A stretch of DNA of 64,000 nucleotides from Candidatus Aalborgicola defluviihabitans (GTDB lineage Bacteria > Pseudomonadota > Gammaproteobacteria > Burkholderiales > Burkholderiaceae_C). Under the pieces are notes generated by a model. It was not told where the DNA came from. It ran no database searches and saw only the letters and a program-made list of their open reading frames with translations. The DNA lies in contig JADIXX010000005.1 in NCBI GenBank assembly GCA_016705575.1, positions 1 to 64,000 on the forward strand. Reading direction: 5' to 3'. Of this stretch, positions 42,569-51,626 are shown in pieces. The position numbers and the translations under genes are program-made. Each line of letters opens with the position of its first letter. Position 1 is the stretch's first letter.

Positions 42569-43890
42569 CGCGTGCCCTTTATTCCCTAGTCCTGTGGCTG
42601 TTGCAACCACTGTTGCGGATGCGCCTGCGCCTGCGTGCGCGTGCCGAACCATTGTATGGTGAGCGTGAAGGCGAGCGTTTTGGCCACTATGGCGATGTGC
42701 CGTCCGCTAGCGTGGCTTTGGCTGGCAGTACCGATTTTTACGTGTGGGTGCATGCTGTATCGCTGGGAGAGACGCGTGCCGCCCAGGCCTTGGTGAACCG
42801 TCTACGCGACAGCCTGCCGGGTATGCGCCTGCTGCTAACCCATGGTACGGCAACCGGTCGTGCCATGGGCCAGGCACTCTTGCAGCCAGGTGATGTGCAG
42901 GTTTGGCAGCCTTGGGATACACCCGGTGCTGTCAAACGCTTTTTGGCGCACTTTCAACCGCGCGTTGGCCTGTTGGTAGAGACCGAAGTCTGGCCCAATA
43001 TGGTGGCAGCTTGTGCCCTGGCGCGCATGCCTCTGTGCCTGGTCAATGCCCGCTTCAGTGCGAAGTCCCTGCGCCAGTCGCAACGATTGGCGTGGCTGGC
43101 GCGACCGGCCTACCAGGGGCTGCGTGCGGTGTGGGCGCAGTCAGGGGAAGACGCCATACGCCTTCGCCAATTGGGTGCGCCTGTGCTGGGCGTAACCGGC
43201 AATGTCAAGTACGATGCCACGCCCGATGCATCCCAGCTGGCGCGCGGCGCGGCTTGGCGCCGCGCTCTGAAGCGTCCAGTGCTTTTGTTTGCCAGTGCAC
43301 GAGAGGGGGAAGAGGCACTTCTGCTCGAAGCTTTGAATAGGAAAATGGCTCCGGCCCTCGTGAAATCTAAACAAGTAGCTACGAAAAACATAGCATCCGA
43401 AGTGCAGTGGCTAATTGTGCCGCGCCACCCGCAGCGCTTTGACGCAGTGGCGCAGTTGTGTCAGGAGCAGGGGTTTAGCGTGTCTCGGCGCAGCCATTGG
43501 TCTCGCGGGCCAGAGGCCGCCGATATTTGGCTGGGCGACTCACTGGGGGAGATGGCGTTGTACTTTGCTTTGTCCGATGTAGCCCTGCTGGGTGGCAGCT
43601 TTGCCCCACTGGGTGGGCAGAACCTGATTGAGGCAACCGCCTGTGGCTGTCCGGTGGTGATGGGGCCACACACGTTTAACTTTGCCGAGGCATCTGAACT
43701 GGCGAGCAGGGCTGGAGCCGCGTTTAAGGCGGTGGATATGGATGATGCAGTCGACCGTTGTCTGGCGCTACTGCAATCAGCACCCGCATTGCAGCAGGCC
43801 CGAACTGCGGCCCATAGCCTGGGGCGGGATCACGGCGGTGCAGCGCAGCGCACCGCCACGGCGGTTCAGCAGTTGCTGGCTGGCCTCTAG
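42565..43890 (+). CDS. waaA: Kdo transferase (3-deoxy-D-manno-octulosonate transferase)
   Basis: Transfers Kdo to lipid IVA, 441 aa, anchored by an N-terminal helix (LYSLVLWLLQPLLRMRL). Motifs: FYVWVHAVSLGETRAAQALV, LLVETEVWPNM, NARFSAKSLRQSQRL, GNVKYDATPD, LIVPRHPQRFDAV and LGGSFAPLGGQNLIEATACG. Residues about 260-277 (MAPALVKSKQVATKNIAS), between the helix after SAREGEEALL and WLIVPRHPQRF, are an in-frame antisense copy of the 54-bp repeat and appear extra compared with the family as I remember it. Last gene of a three-gene coupled operon. Confidence 0.92.
   Translation: MTRALYSLVLWLLQPLLRMRLRLRARAEPLYGEREGERFGHYGDVPSASVALAGSTDFYVWVHAVSLGETRAAQALVNRLRDSLPGMRLLLTHGTATGRAMGQALLQPGDVQVWQPWDTPGAVKRFLAHFQPRVGLLVETEVWPNMVAACALARMPLCLVNARFSAKSLRQSQRLAWLARPAYQGLRAVWAQSGEDAIRLRQLGAPVLGVTGNVKYDATPDASQLARGAAWRRALKRPVLLFASAREGEEALLLEALNRKMAPALVKSKQVATKNIASEVQWLIVPRHPQRFDAVAQLCQEQGFSVSRRSHWSRGPEAADIWLGDSLGEMALYFALSDVALLGGSFAPLGGQNLIEATACGCPVVMGPHTFNFAEASELASRAGAAFKAVDMDDAVDRCLALLQSAPALQQARTAAHSLGRDHGGAAQRTATAVQQLLAGL
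43341..43394 (-). repeat. 54-bp dispersed repeat inserted in waaA
   Basis: On the minus strand it reads GCTATGTTTTTCGTAGCTAC at the left and TTTCACGAGGGCCGGAGCC at the right, and aligns gap-free with the 56336 copy. It lies antisense to waaA and is read in the same phase as the antisense copy in the quinone reductase gene. Length is 18 codons. Confidence 0.75.
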
Positions 43891-43912
43891 GTGTGTCGCT
43901 TGGCTGGGTTGA

Positions 43913-45250
43913 CTACTGTGCCAACTGGCTGTTGATGAGTTGCAGGTCGTCGGCGGTCAAGGTGCCGGCAGCCTGGCGCAGCTTGAGCTCGCCCACCAAG
44001 ACGTCGTAACGGGCCTTGGCCAGCTTGGCCTTGGTGTCAAACAACTGGCTTTGCGAGTTCAGCACATCGATATTGATCCGCACACCCACCTGGTAGCCCA
44101 ACTGGTTGGCTTCGAGCGCGCTCTGGCTGGACGCTTCGGCGGCCTGGAGGGCAGCTACCTGCGCCCGACCGGACTGCACGCCATAGTAGGCGGTGCGGGT
44201 GCCTTGGGCCACATTGCGCTTAGCGGTTTCCAGATCGGCGCGGGCTTTCTCTTCAAGCGCAGTGGTTTCCTTGACGCGGTTCTGGACGGAGAAACCGGCG
44301 AATAACGGAATGTTAAGGTTCAGGCCCACGGTGCCAACATTGACGCGGCTGTCACCTACGGAGGTGGACGAGCCATCGCTATTGTTGATGGCCGTGTAGC
44401 TGCCCACTAGGTCCAAGGTGGGCTTGTGTCCGGCAACCGCCTTTTGGGTTTCCAGTTTGGCGACTTCCAGGGCCACATCAGCCTGCTGGATACCGGGGTG
44501 CTTGGTCTGCGACTGATCCACCCACTGGTTCACATCGGCTGGTACCACGGGGGCCAGCACGACTGGGGCCTTCAGCGGCTTGGGTTGCACGTTGGGTTGC
44601 CCCACCAACTGGTTCAACGCCAGGGACTTCACCAGGAAGTCGTTCTCGGCAGCCAGTTCCTGGGCAATGACCAAGTCGTAGCGGGCTTGCGCCTCGCGCG
44701 AATCGGTAATGGTGGAGGTGCCCACCTCAAAGTTGCGTTTGGCTGATGCCAGCTGTTCGGCTACGGCGGACTTTTGGCTTTTCACGAAGGTCACACTGTC
44801 GTTGGCAGCCAGCACATCAAAGTAGGCTTGGCTTACGCGCACGATCAGGTCTTGCTCCGCCTGCTGCAACTGGGCCTGGGCCAGTTCCCGAGATTTTTCT
44901 CCCTGCTGGTAGCTGGCCCAGTTGGCGGGACGGTACAGCGGCTGTGAGGCGCTGATCGTGGCACTCTGGGTGGCGTAGTTGCGCGCTGGCGTGGGCAACA
45001 CTGCCTGGTTGCTGCTGCTGCCGGCCAACGCCAGACCAGCCTGTGGCAGGATTCCGGCCTTGGCCTGGTCAGCCTTGGCTAGCGTGGCGTCAAACTGTGA
45101 CCTGGCCGCCTGGTAGGTGGTGTCATAGCCGCGCGCAGCGGTGTACAGGTCAATCAGACTCTGTGCCTGAACTGAAAGCGGCAGGGCAGCCCCCAGGGCA
45201 AGCATCAGGGGCAGCAGGCGAAAGTTCGAGAAGTGGCTTTGACGGGTCAT
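43913..45250 (-). CDS. tolC: TolC-family outer-membrane efflux protein
   Basis: Trimeric outer-membrane channel, 445 aa, that completes tripartite exporters and type I secretion. Signal peptide cleaved after SVQAQ. It begins SLIDLYTAARGYDTTYQAAR, then has the repeated helical pattern with LIVRVSQAYFDVLAANDSVTF and, in the second half, GTRTAYYGVQSGRAQVAALQ, with the strand YQVGVRINIDVLNSQSQLFD. It lacks a lipobox, so it is TolC- rather than OprM-like. It is downstream of a Pcm-family gene and a rhodanese gene, a conserved betaproteobacterial order. It may serve the nearby RND pump. Confidence 0.93.
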   Translation of the reverse strand: MTRQSHFSNFRLLPLMLALGAALPLSVQAQSLIDLYTAARGYDTTYQAARSQFDATLAKADQAKAGILPQAGLALAGSSSNQAVLPTPARNYATQSATISASQPLYRPANWASYQQGEKSRELAQAQLQQAEQDLIVRVSQAYFDVLAANDSVTFVKSQKSAVAEQLASAKRNFEVGTSTITDSREAQARYDLVIAQELAAENDFLVKSLALNQLVGQPNVQPKPLKAPVVLAPVVPADVNQWVDQSQTKHPGIQQADVALEVAKLETQKAVAGHKPTLDLVGSYTAINNSDGSSTSVGDSRVNVGTVGLNLNIPLFAGFSVQNRVKETTALEEKARADLETAKRNVAQGTRTAYYGVQSGRAQVAALQAAEASSQSALEANQLGYQVGVRINIDVLNSQSQLFDTKAKLAKARYDVLVGELKLRQAAGTLTADDLQLINSQLAQ

Positions 45251-45254
45251 GGTA

Positions 45255-45285
45255 GTGTTTCTCAGGCTCGTGAAAAGAGATAACG
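45255..45285 (-). repeat. Possible fragment of the 54-bp repeat upstream of tolC
   Basis: On the minus strand TTTTCACGAG is followed directly by CCTGAGAAA, as if the GGCTAGAG block had been lost from a repeat end (compare TTTCACGAGGGCTAGAGCC at 37040). Too short and degraded to be sure. Confidence 0.25.
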
Positions 45286-45307
45286 GTTGCAGGGTAGGGC
45301 AGGGAAA

Positions 45308-45649
45308 TCAATAACGGGGTATCGCGGGATCAAGCTCGGCAGACCAGGCATTGATGCCCCCTGCGATATTGGCAACATGTTCAAACCCCCGGCTTAGCAG
45401 GAACTGTGTCACCTGCATGCTGCGCCCGCCGTGGTGGCACAGGCAGGCAATGGGCTGTTGTGGGTCCAGTTCGGTCAGGCGCAGTGGGACAACGCCCATG
45501 GGAATGGACAGCAGCGCAAAGCCCTGGGGCTTGATGCTGGCGAGTTGCAGCTCATGCGGCTCGCGCACGTCCAGCACCACAGGAGCACCTTTGGCCGTCG
45601 CATTGGCGAACCATTGTGTGAGGTCACGGGGGCGGACTTGTTCGAGCAT
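45308..45649 (-). CDS. Rhodanese-like domain protein
   Basis: A single-domain rhodanese, 113 aa, likely a cytosolic sulfurtransferase. The active-site loop is CHHGGRS with the catalytic cysteine at position 71, a CX5R-type loop. The upstream CH2A-like motif VVLDVREPHEL is also present. The ATG at 45649 is chosen because the domain begins there (MLEQVRPRDLTQW). It lies 20 bp after the methyltransferase gene and 57 bp before tolC, in the same direction. Confidence 0.88.
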   Translation of the reverse strand: MLEQVRPRDLTQWFANATAKGAPVVLDVREPHELQLASIKPQGFALLSIPMGVVPLRLTELDPQQPIACLCHHGGRSMQVTQFLLSRGFEHVANIAGGINAWSAELDPAIPRY

Positions 45650-45669
45650 GGGCAGTTCCGGGGTGGGTA

Positions 45670-46347
45670 TCAGAAAGTAAAGCGCGAAGGCTCCGGGAAG
45701 TTCTGCAGGCGTGGCGCCCATGTGTCCCAGCCTTGAGTGGTTTTGAAGGCGCTGTCGCCCGTCTTGGTGATCAGTGTGCCCCGCATCACGGGTTCGCTGC
45801 CGACGATAGCGCCAAGGCGGCCGCCGGGTTTGAGCAGTTTGAGCAGGCTGGCCGGAACTTCACTCACCGAGCCGCTGAGAACGATGACATCGACGCTGGT
45901 TTCGAACATTCCGAGATTGGCGCCATCGGCCAAGCGCACCTTGACATTGTGGATGCCGGCGTTTCGCAGGTTATCGCGGGCCATGGTCACCAGTTCGGGA
46001 ACGATTTCCAGGGTCACCACACTCTGCGCCTGTTTGCCCAACAGGGCCGCCATGTAGCCTGAACCGGCGCCGATTTCCAGCACGGTTTCATGGGGCTTGA
46101 CCGCCAAATCTTGCAGCATGCGGGCTTCTACGCGGGGTGCGAGCATGCACTGACCCTTGGAGAGAGCATCTTCACCCGAGCCTTGGAGTGGAATTTCCAG
46201 ATCGGCAAATGCCAAGCCCTTAAGGGCTTTGGGAACAAATTCTTCGCGCTTGACAATGGACAGGAGATCCAGCACCAATGAATCCGCCACATCCCAAGGG
46301 CGAATCTGCTGCTCAATCATGTGGTAGCGGGCGGTTTCGATGTTCAT
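45670..46347 (-). CDS. Protein-L-isoaspartate O-methyltransferase family protein
   Basis: A 225-aa SAM-dependent methyltransferase of the Pcm family. The SAM motif reads VLEIGAGSGYMAALLGK. YHMIEQQIRPWDV is the N-terminal signature of the subgroup found next to tolC in betaproteobacteria. LKPGGRLGAIVG is the post-III motif. Whether it repairs isoaspartyl residues like the canonical enzyme is not certain, as this subgroup differs at the N-terminus. GGAG precedes the ATG. First gene of a probable Pcm-rhodanese-tolC unit. Confidence 0.85.
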   Translation of the reverse strand: MNIETARYHMIEQQIRPWDVADSLVLDLLSIVKREEFVPKALKGLAFADLEIPLQGSGEDALSKGQCMLAPRVEARMLQDLAVKPHETVLEIGAGSGYMAALLGKQAQSVVTLEIVPELVTMARDNLRNAGIHNVKVRLADGANLGMFETSVDVIVLSGSVSEVPASLLKLLKPGGRLGAIVGSEPVMRGTLITKTGDSAFKTTQGWDTWAPRLQNFPEPSRFTF

Positions 46348-46390
46348 TTAAATATACTCCAATGGGTATGCTGGACGATTGTAGACAATT

Positions 46391-49300
46391 TTACTTGGCC
46401 GGGGTTTCGGTCCGGTCAAATGTGCGTCTTGCCCATTGCGCCAGATCATCCATATAGCAATACACCACAGGAACAACCACCAGTGTCAGCAACGAAGAGG
46501 TGATGACGCCACCAATCACGGCCTGGCCCATGGGGGCGCGCATTTCCGAGCCTTCGGACATGGCAAACGCCAGCGGCACCATGCCGAAGATCATGGCCAA
46601 CGTGGTCATCAAAATCGGGCGCAGCCGCACTTTAGCCGCCATCAGTAGGGCCTCGGAACGTTCCATTCCGTCCTCTTGCGCGCGAATGGCAAAGTCCACC
46701 AGCAGGATGGCGTTCTTGGTGACCAGGCCCATCAGCATCACGACCCCGATGATCGAGAACATGGACAGGGTGGAGTTGAACATCAACAGCGCCAGTACGA
46801 CGCCGATCAGGGTCAAGGGCAGGGCGGTCATCAACGCCAGGGGCTGCAAAAAGCTCTTGAACTGGCTGGCCAGGATCATGTAGATAAACACGACCGCCAG
46901 CATCAGGGCCGATATGGCGTAGCCAAAGGCTTCGGCCATGTCCTTGGTGGACCCGCTGAACTTGTAGCTGTAGCCAGGCGGCATGGCAATGGTGTCCATC
47001 GCGGTGGTGATGTCGGCCGACACCTCGCCGCCAGAACGGCCATTCACATTGCCGCTGATGGCAACTTCGCGCGTCAGGTCGCGGCGGTTGATCTGGTTGG
47101 GGCCGGTGGACTCGCGCACGTTGGCCACCTGGTTGAGTCGCACGATGCGGGCGCTGCCATCGGCATTGGTACCTACCGTAAAGGGCAGCATTTCCATATC
47201 CCGCGCGGAATTGCGCGCATCGGGTGACAGGCGCACGTTCACGTCGTAGGTCTGATCGTCGGGTGCACGCCAGCTGCCCACGGTCTGGCCGGCCACCAGG
47301 GTCCGCAGGGCCGAACCGATTTGCCCGACCGACAAGCCCAGGTCGGAGGCGATGTCGCGCTTGACCACCACGTCCAGCGTGGGCTTGTTGGGTTTGGCAC
47401 TGGAGTCCAGATCGACCAAGCCCGCAACGTTGCCGATTTTTTTCATTGCCAGTGCGGTCAGTCGCTCCAGCTCGGCGGTATCTGGCCCCTGGATCGAGAA
47501 CAGGATTTGCTTTCGGCCGCCTACGGCGTCGAGTAGTCCCACGTGGGTGACCGTGATGCCGGGTACGTGTTTGAGCCGGTCACGCAATACCACGGACATG
47601 TCATCCACGCCCAGCTTGCGGTCCTTGCGGTCGACCAGGCGGATGTAGGTGCTGGCGTACATCTTGCCAGCCGTGTTGCCGGTGTTGATGGTGGTGAGGG
47701 TATAGCGCACTTCGGGGAAGCTGCGGATGATGCCTTCCACCTGGCGCGCCTTGGCCTCGGTGATCTCCAGGGACGAGCCGACCGGGGTGTTGAAACTGAG
47801 GGAGGTCTCCGAAAAATCCGACTTCGGCACGAATTCCGTTCCCAGCAAGGGCACCATGAACACACTTCCCACAAAGATGCCCACCGCCAAACCCACTGTG
47901 GCCAACTTGTGCACCAAGGCCCAGCGCAGAATGTTTTGGTAGGCATCAACCAGCCAGTCGGTAGCGTGGTCAAACCAGCCGGTGATGCGGCCAATGGTCT
48001 TGTCGTAGAAGGTGACCGGGGCGTGCCGGTGGCCTTGCGCCTCAATGCTGGGGTCGTGCCAGATGCTGGAGAGCATGGGGTCCAGCGTGAAGCTGACGAA
48101 CATCGAAATCATCACCGCTGCCACGATGGTGATGCCGAATTCGTGGAAGAACTTGCCAATGATGCCGCCCATAAATCCAATGGGCAAAAAAACCGCAACG
48201 ATGGACAGTGTGGTGGCCAGCACCGCCAGACCAATTTCCTGCGTGCCGTCCAGTGAGGCCTGGTACGCGGTTTTTCCCATTTGGACATGGCGCACGATGT
48301 TTTCCCGAACCACAATGGCGTCGTCAATCAGCAGACCCACGCACAGGCTCAAGGCCATCAACGTGATCATGTTGATGGTGAAGCCAAACAGGTTCATGAA
48401 GAAGAAGGTGCCTATCAGCGCGATCGGCAGGGTCAACCCGGTGATGACGGTGGAACGCCAGGAATTGAGGAACAGAAATACGATCAGCACCGTCAGCAGG
48501 GCTCCTTCGATCAGCGTGCTGCGCACATTGCTGACCGAAACACGGATCTGGCGTGAGGCATCGGTGATCTGCTCCAGTCGCACGCCGGGGGGGAGCTGCT
48601 TTTGCAAGGTCGCCAGGGTTTTTTGCAGGTTGTCCACCACGGCGATGGTGTTTTCATCTTGCGTTTTCTGCACATTGAGCAGCAGGGTGCGTTGTCCGTT
48701 GTAGAGTGCCAGGCTATCAATTTCCTGCGCACCGTCCGCCACCCGAGCCACCTGGTCAACCCGGATCGCCGCACCGTTCTTGCGCGCCACAATGATCTTG
48801 CCGAAATCTTCGGGGCGCTGCATGCGGGCGTCAATCTGGATGACGCGCTCTTGCTCATCGGAGTGGATGGTGCCCACTGGCACCTCCTGATTTTCATTGC
48901 GCACGGCCGATGTCACCTGCTCGGGCGTAATACCAAATGCCTCCAATGCCTGCGGGTTGAGGTAGATATTGATTTCGCGCTTGGTGCCCCCCACCAACGT
49001 GACCGAGCCCACGCCGCGCACGTTTTCCAGTCTCTTCTTGAGAACCTGATCGGCCCAGTTGGTCAATTCCACGGAATCCATGACCTTGCCCTGCGCTGTG
49101 CGGGTGTCGGGCAATACGGCAACGGACCATACAGGGCTTGCGGCCGGATCAAATCGCAAGACACGGGGTTCCTTGACTTCAGCACGCAAGTTGGGGCGTA
49201 TGGCAGCGACTTTTTCTCGCACGTCATCGGCTGCCTTGCGCCCGTCAATGTGCAGGCCAAATTCAATGACCACCACCGACTGGCCTTCGTAGCTGCGAGA

Positions 49301-49543
49301 GGTCAGGGCGTTGATGCCGGCAATGGAGTTAACGCCTTCCTCGATCTTTTTGGAGACTTCGCTCTCCACGATTTCAGGCGATGCACCTGGGTAGTCCGCA
49401 ATCACTACCACCACGGGGAAATCAATGTTGGGAAACTGGTCCACCTGCAGGCGCTGCAGGGAGAAAAATCCCAACACAACCAAGGCCAGCATGAGCATGG
49501 TGGCAAACACCGGGTTCTTCAGACTGACGCGGGTAAACCACAT
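46391..49543 (-). CDS. Efflux RND transporter permease (HAE1 type)
   Basis: Inner-membrane proton-driven drug pump, 1050 aa. It starts MWFTRVSLKNPVFATMLMLA. It has 12 helices and two large periplasmic loops. The proton-relay region is in helix 4 (ITLMALSLCVGLLIDDAIVV, with two adjacent aspartates). The C-terminal half repeats the pattern (LMGLVTKNAILLVDFAIRAQ). Four bases separate it from the membrane-fusion protein. With TolC it would form a tripartite pump; substrates cannot be told from sequence. Confidence 0.95.
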   Translation of the reverse strand: MWFTRVSLKNPVFATMLMLALVVLGFFSLQRLQVDQFPNIDFPVVVVIADYPGASPEIVESEVSKKIEEGVNSIAGINALTSRSYEGQSVVVIEFGLHIDGRKAADDVREKVAAIRPNLRAEVKEPRVLRFDPAASPVWSVAVLPDTRTAQGKVMDSVELTNWADQVLKKRLENVRGVGSVTLVGGTKREINIYLNPQALEAFGITPEQVTSAVRNENQEVPVGTIHSDEQERVIQIDARMQRPEDFGKIIVARKNGAAIRVDQVARVADGAQEIDSLALYNGQRTLLLNVQKTQDENTIAVVDNLQKTLATLQKQLPPGVRLEQITDASRQIRVSVSNVRSTLIEGALLTVLIVFLFLNSWRSTVITGLTLPIALIGTFFFMNLFGFTINMITLMALSLCVGLLIDDAIVVRENIVRHVQMGKTAYQASLDGTQEIGLAVLATTLSIVAVFLPIGFMGGIIGKFFHEFGITIVAAVMISMFVSFTLDPMLSSIWHDPSIEAQGHRHAPVTFYDKTIGRITGWFDHATDWLVDAYQNILRWALVHKLATVGLAVGIFVGSVFMVPLLGTEFVPKSDFSETSLSFNTPVGSSLEITEAKARQVEGIIRSFPEVRYTLTTINTGNTAGKMYASTYIRLVDRKDRKLGVDDMSVVLRDRLKHVPGITVTHVGLLDAVGGRKQILFSIQGPDTAELERLTALAMKKIGNVAGLVDLDSSAKPNKPTLDVVVKRDIASDLGLSVGQIGSALRTLVAGQTVGSWRAPDDQTYDVNVRLSPDARNSARDMEMLPFTVGTNADGSARIVRLNQVANVRESTGPNQINRRDLTREVAISGNVNGRSGGEVSADITTAMDTIAMPPGYSYKFSGSTKDMAEAFGYAISALMLAVVFIYMILASQFKSFLQPLALMTALPLTLIGVVLALLMFNSTLSMFSIIGVVMLMGLVTKNAILLVDFAIRAQEDGMERSEALLMAAKVRLRPILMTTLAMIFGMVPLAFAMSEGSEMRAPMGQAVIGGVITSSLLTLVVVPVVYCYMDDLAQWARRTFDRTETPAK

Positions 49544-49547
49544 GGGC

Positions 49548-50690
49548 TTATTGGGCGGTTGCGGTGGTTGTTGCGGGCTTTACTGGCGTGCCAGGGCGCA
49601 ATGTGCCCGTGCTGCCAACCAATACCGAGGCACCCTCTGCGACGCCCTGTACGGCGACCATGGCCACTCCATTGAGTTCGCCGCGTGCACCCAGTGTCAC
49701 GCTTTGGTGGACGATGTGCCCTTTGTCAATGAGCTGCACATAGGGTGCGGGTTTGTCGGTGCGCACTGTACCGAGTGGCACGGCCAGCGTGTGGGTCACA
49801 CTGGTTTGCAATACACCCTGGGCAAAGAGCCCTTGACGCAGGCCGGGGCTGGGTTCCAGCGCCAGGTAGGCCAGCACGGCGCGGCTGCCAGCTACCGCGC
49901 TGGGGTTGATGCGCACCACCTTGGCCATGAGTGGTTTGGTGGCACCTTCCACCGTCAGTTGTGCGGTTTGCCCGACCTGCACCTGCAGGGAGTCACTGGC
50001 GTCGAGGCTGGCCTCCAGCTCCAGGTGGCTCAGGTCCACAATTTCCACAATGCGGGCATCCACCGCCACCCGTTCGCCGGGCTGCGCCAGGCGTTGTGCA
50101 ATCTGGCCGGCAATGGGCGCACGCATGACGGTGTCATTCAACGATTTGGCGGCCACTTCGGCACCGGCCTGGGCCGCACGGTACGTCGCCTCTGCTGACG
50201 CCAGCGTGGCCATGGACGAATCGAGTGCGGTCTTGGAGATAAACCCTTTGTCTACCAATGAGCGGTTGTTGTCGAAACTGCGTTTGGCAATATCCACCTG
50301 CGCTTTGGCCGACTCGGCCTGCTGACGGGCCTGGTTCAAGCGGGCCTGGAATTCGGTGGGGTCGACGCGGGCAATGGTGTCGCCGGCGTTCACAGCGTCG
50401 CCTTCGCGCACTACCAGGCCTTGCAGCTCGCCAGCGACACGGGCCTTTACCAAGGCGGAGTTCACCGCCTTGATGGGGCCCGAGATGGTCAGTGTCTGTG
50501 GCAAGTCCACGTTGCGCACCACCACCTGGTCACTGGCCAGCAACTCCACGCTGGTGAGCGTCTTTTGTACTTCCTGTTGGGCGGCGAGTGCGTCTTTTTG
50601 GACTTTGCGTGCGGAGAGTGCGCGCAGGGCACCGGCTGCCAGCAGGCCCAGAATCAGTGCGGCCACGATCCATTTCAGCCAACGTTTCAT
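49548..50690 (-). CDS. RND efflux periplasmic adaptor (membrane fusion) protein
   Basis: A 380-aa adaptor that links the RND pump to TolC. One N-terminal membrane helix (WIVAALILGLLAAGALRAL), no lipobox. The split lipoyl domain is visible (ARVAGELQGLVVREGDAVNA and MRAPIAGQIAQRLAQPGERV), with a coiled-coil hairpin between (LNQARQQAESAKAQVDIAKR). A beta-barrel follows. Its ATG overlaps the TetR TGA (ATGA at 50690-50687). Confidence 0.93.
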   Translation of the reverse strand: MKRWLKWIVAALILGLLAAGALRALSARKVQKDALAAQQEVQKTLTSVELLASDQVVVRNVDLPQTLTISGPIKAVNSALVKARVAGELQGLVVREGDAVNAGDTIARVDPTEFQARLNQARQQAESAKAQVDIAKRSFDNNRSLVDKGFISKTALDSSMATLASAEATYRAAQAGAEVAAKSLNDTVMRAPIAGQIAQRLAQPGERVAVDARIVEIVDLSHLELEASLDASDSLQVQVGQTAQLTVEGATKPLMAKVVRINPSAVAGSRAVLAYLALEPSPGLRQGLFAQGVLQTSVTHTLAVPLGTVRTDKPAPYVQLIDKGHIVHQSVTLGARGELNGVAMVAVQGVAEGASVLVGSTGTLRPGTPVKPATTTATAQ

Positions 50691-51388
50691 GGTGTGGATA
50701 ACCCTTGGGGTGTTAGCGCGGCATCAGCACGCCGATTGAGCCCGTTCAACAGGGTTTCGACCTGCACAGCGATGTACTGCTCGGGATCGATGATGTTGTC
50801 CGTTCCACTGCACAGACCCAGGGAATGCTTCCAGGTGGCCAGGAACAGCATGGGTGCCAGCACGGTGTAGACGCCATATTGCAAATCCATCGGGCGGAAC
50901 TCTCCACGGTCCACACCCCGCTGCAGTACCCGGCGCAGCAGGTCGTTTCCGGGCTGGATGACTTCGTGCTGGTAGAAGGCTGCCAGTTCGGGAAAGTTAC
51001 CGGCTTCGCTCATCATCAGCTTGGTGATGCCCGCTGCCTTGGTGTTGCCAATGCGCTCCCACCAGGCGTGGATGCTGTAGCGCAGCAGTTCGGCGGAGCT
51101 GCCTTCAAAGGTGTCAAATTCGGCGTTCCACGCATCAAACTTGCCCGAAATATTTTCGCGCACCACTGCCTTGAATAGTTCTTCCTTGCTGGAAAAGTAG
51201 AGGAACAGGGTGCCTTTGGAGACGCCCGCCCGTTTGGCCACTTCTTCGGCGCGGGTGGCGGCAAAACCCTTTTCCACAAACAGCTCCAGCGCGGCAGCCA
51301 GCAACTCGCCCGGACGGGCGTCCTTGCGGCGTTCGCGTTTGGCCGGCACGGTGGCGGCAATCTCAGAGATGGAACAGGAAGTAGACAT
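50687..51388 (-). CDS. TetR/AcrR-family transcriptional regulator of the efflux operon
   Basis: A 233-aa repressor-type protein. The N-terminal DNA-binding domain reads RPGELLAAALELFVEKGFAA and AEEVAKRAGVSKGTLFLYF. The C-terminal ligand domain is variable and helical. As first gene of the regulator-adaptor-pump operon, it probably represses its own operon. A small inverted repeat at 51399-51415, just before its ATG, is a candidate operator. Confidence 0.92.
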   Translation of the reverse strand: MSTSCSISEIAATVPAKRERRKDARPGELLAAALELFVEKGFAATRAEEVAKRAGVSKGTLFLYFSSKEELFKAVVRENISGKFDAWNAEFDTFEGSSAELLRYSIHAWWERIGNTKAAGITKLMMSEAGNFPELAAFYQHEVIQPGNDLLRRVLQRGVDRGEFRPMDLQYGVYTVLAPMLFLATWKHSLGLCSGTDNIIDPEQYIAVQVETLLNGLNRRADAALTPQGLSTP

Positions 51389-51398
51389 AACGTTAATG

Positions 51399-51415
51399 AC
51401 TAAGTGGTTATTAGT
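51399..51415. promoter_or_regulatory. Candidate operator of the TetR-type regulator
   Basis: An inverted repeat ACTAA-GTGGTTA-TTAGT, 11 to 27 bp upstream of the regulator's ATG. Location fits autoregulation. The half-sites are short, so chance is possible. Confidence 0.35.
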
Positions 51416-51531
51416 TTACCGTACAGGCCATAATAGGGTCAAGCGCGAACTGATGAACTGAAAGAAGCGAGGGACGAACCGTCAAAAACAGATGGTGAAC
51501 AGTGGGTCATGTCTGGCATTTTGTCGCTTCG

Positions 51532-51545
51532 TTGACTAGGATCAA
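51532..51545. promoter_or_regulatory. FNR/Anr-type box upstream of ubiU
   Basis: TTGACTAGGATCAA matches the FNR consensus TTGAT-N4-ATCAA at 9 of 10 positions. A TATCGT hexamer at 51568-51573 lies 32 bp centre to centre from the box, the spacing of a class II FNR-activated promoter (box centred near -41.5). It is 82 bp before the first possible ubiU start. It predicts induction of the ubi operon at low oxygen. Confidence 0.65.
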
Positions 51546-51626
51546 AACTAGGCAATGGGCGTCGACGTATCGTTCGACCCACCGTGAAAGCTTCATAGTG
51601 TCGCTCGCGCCGAAAGCACCACCCGC

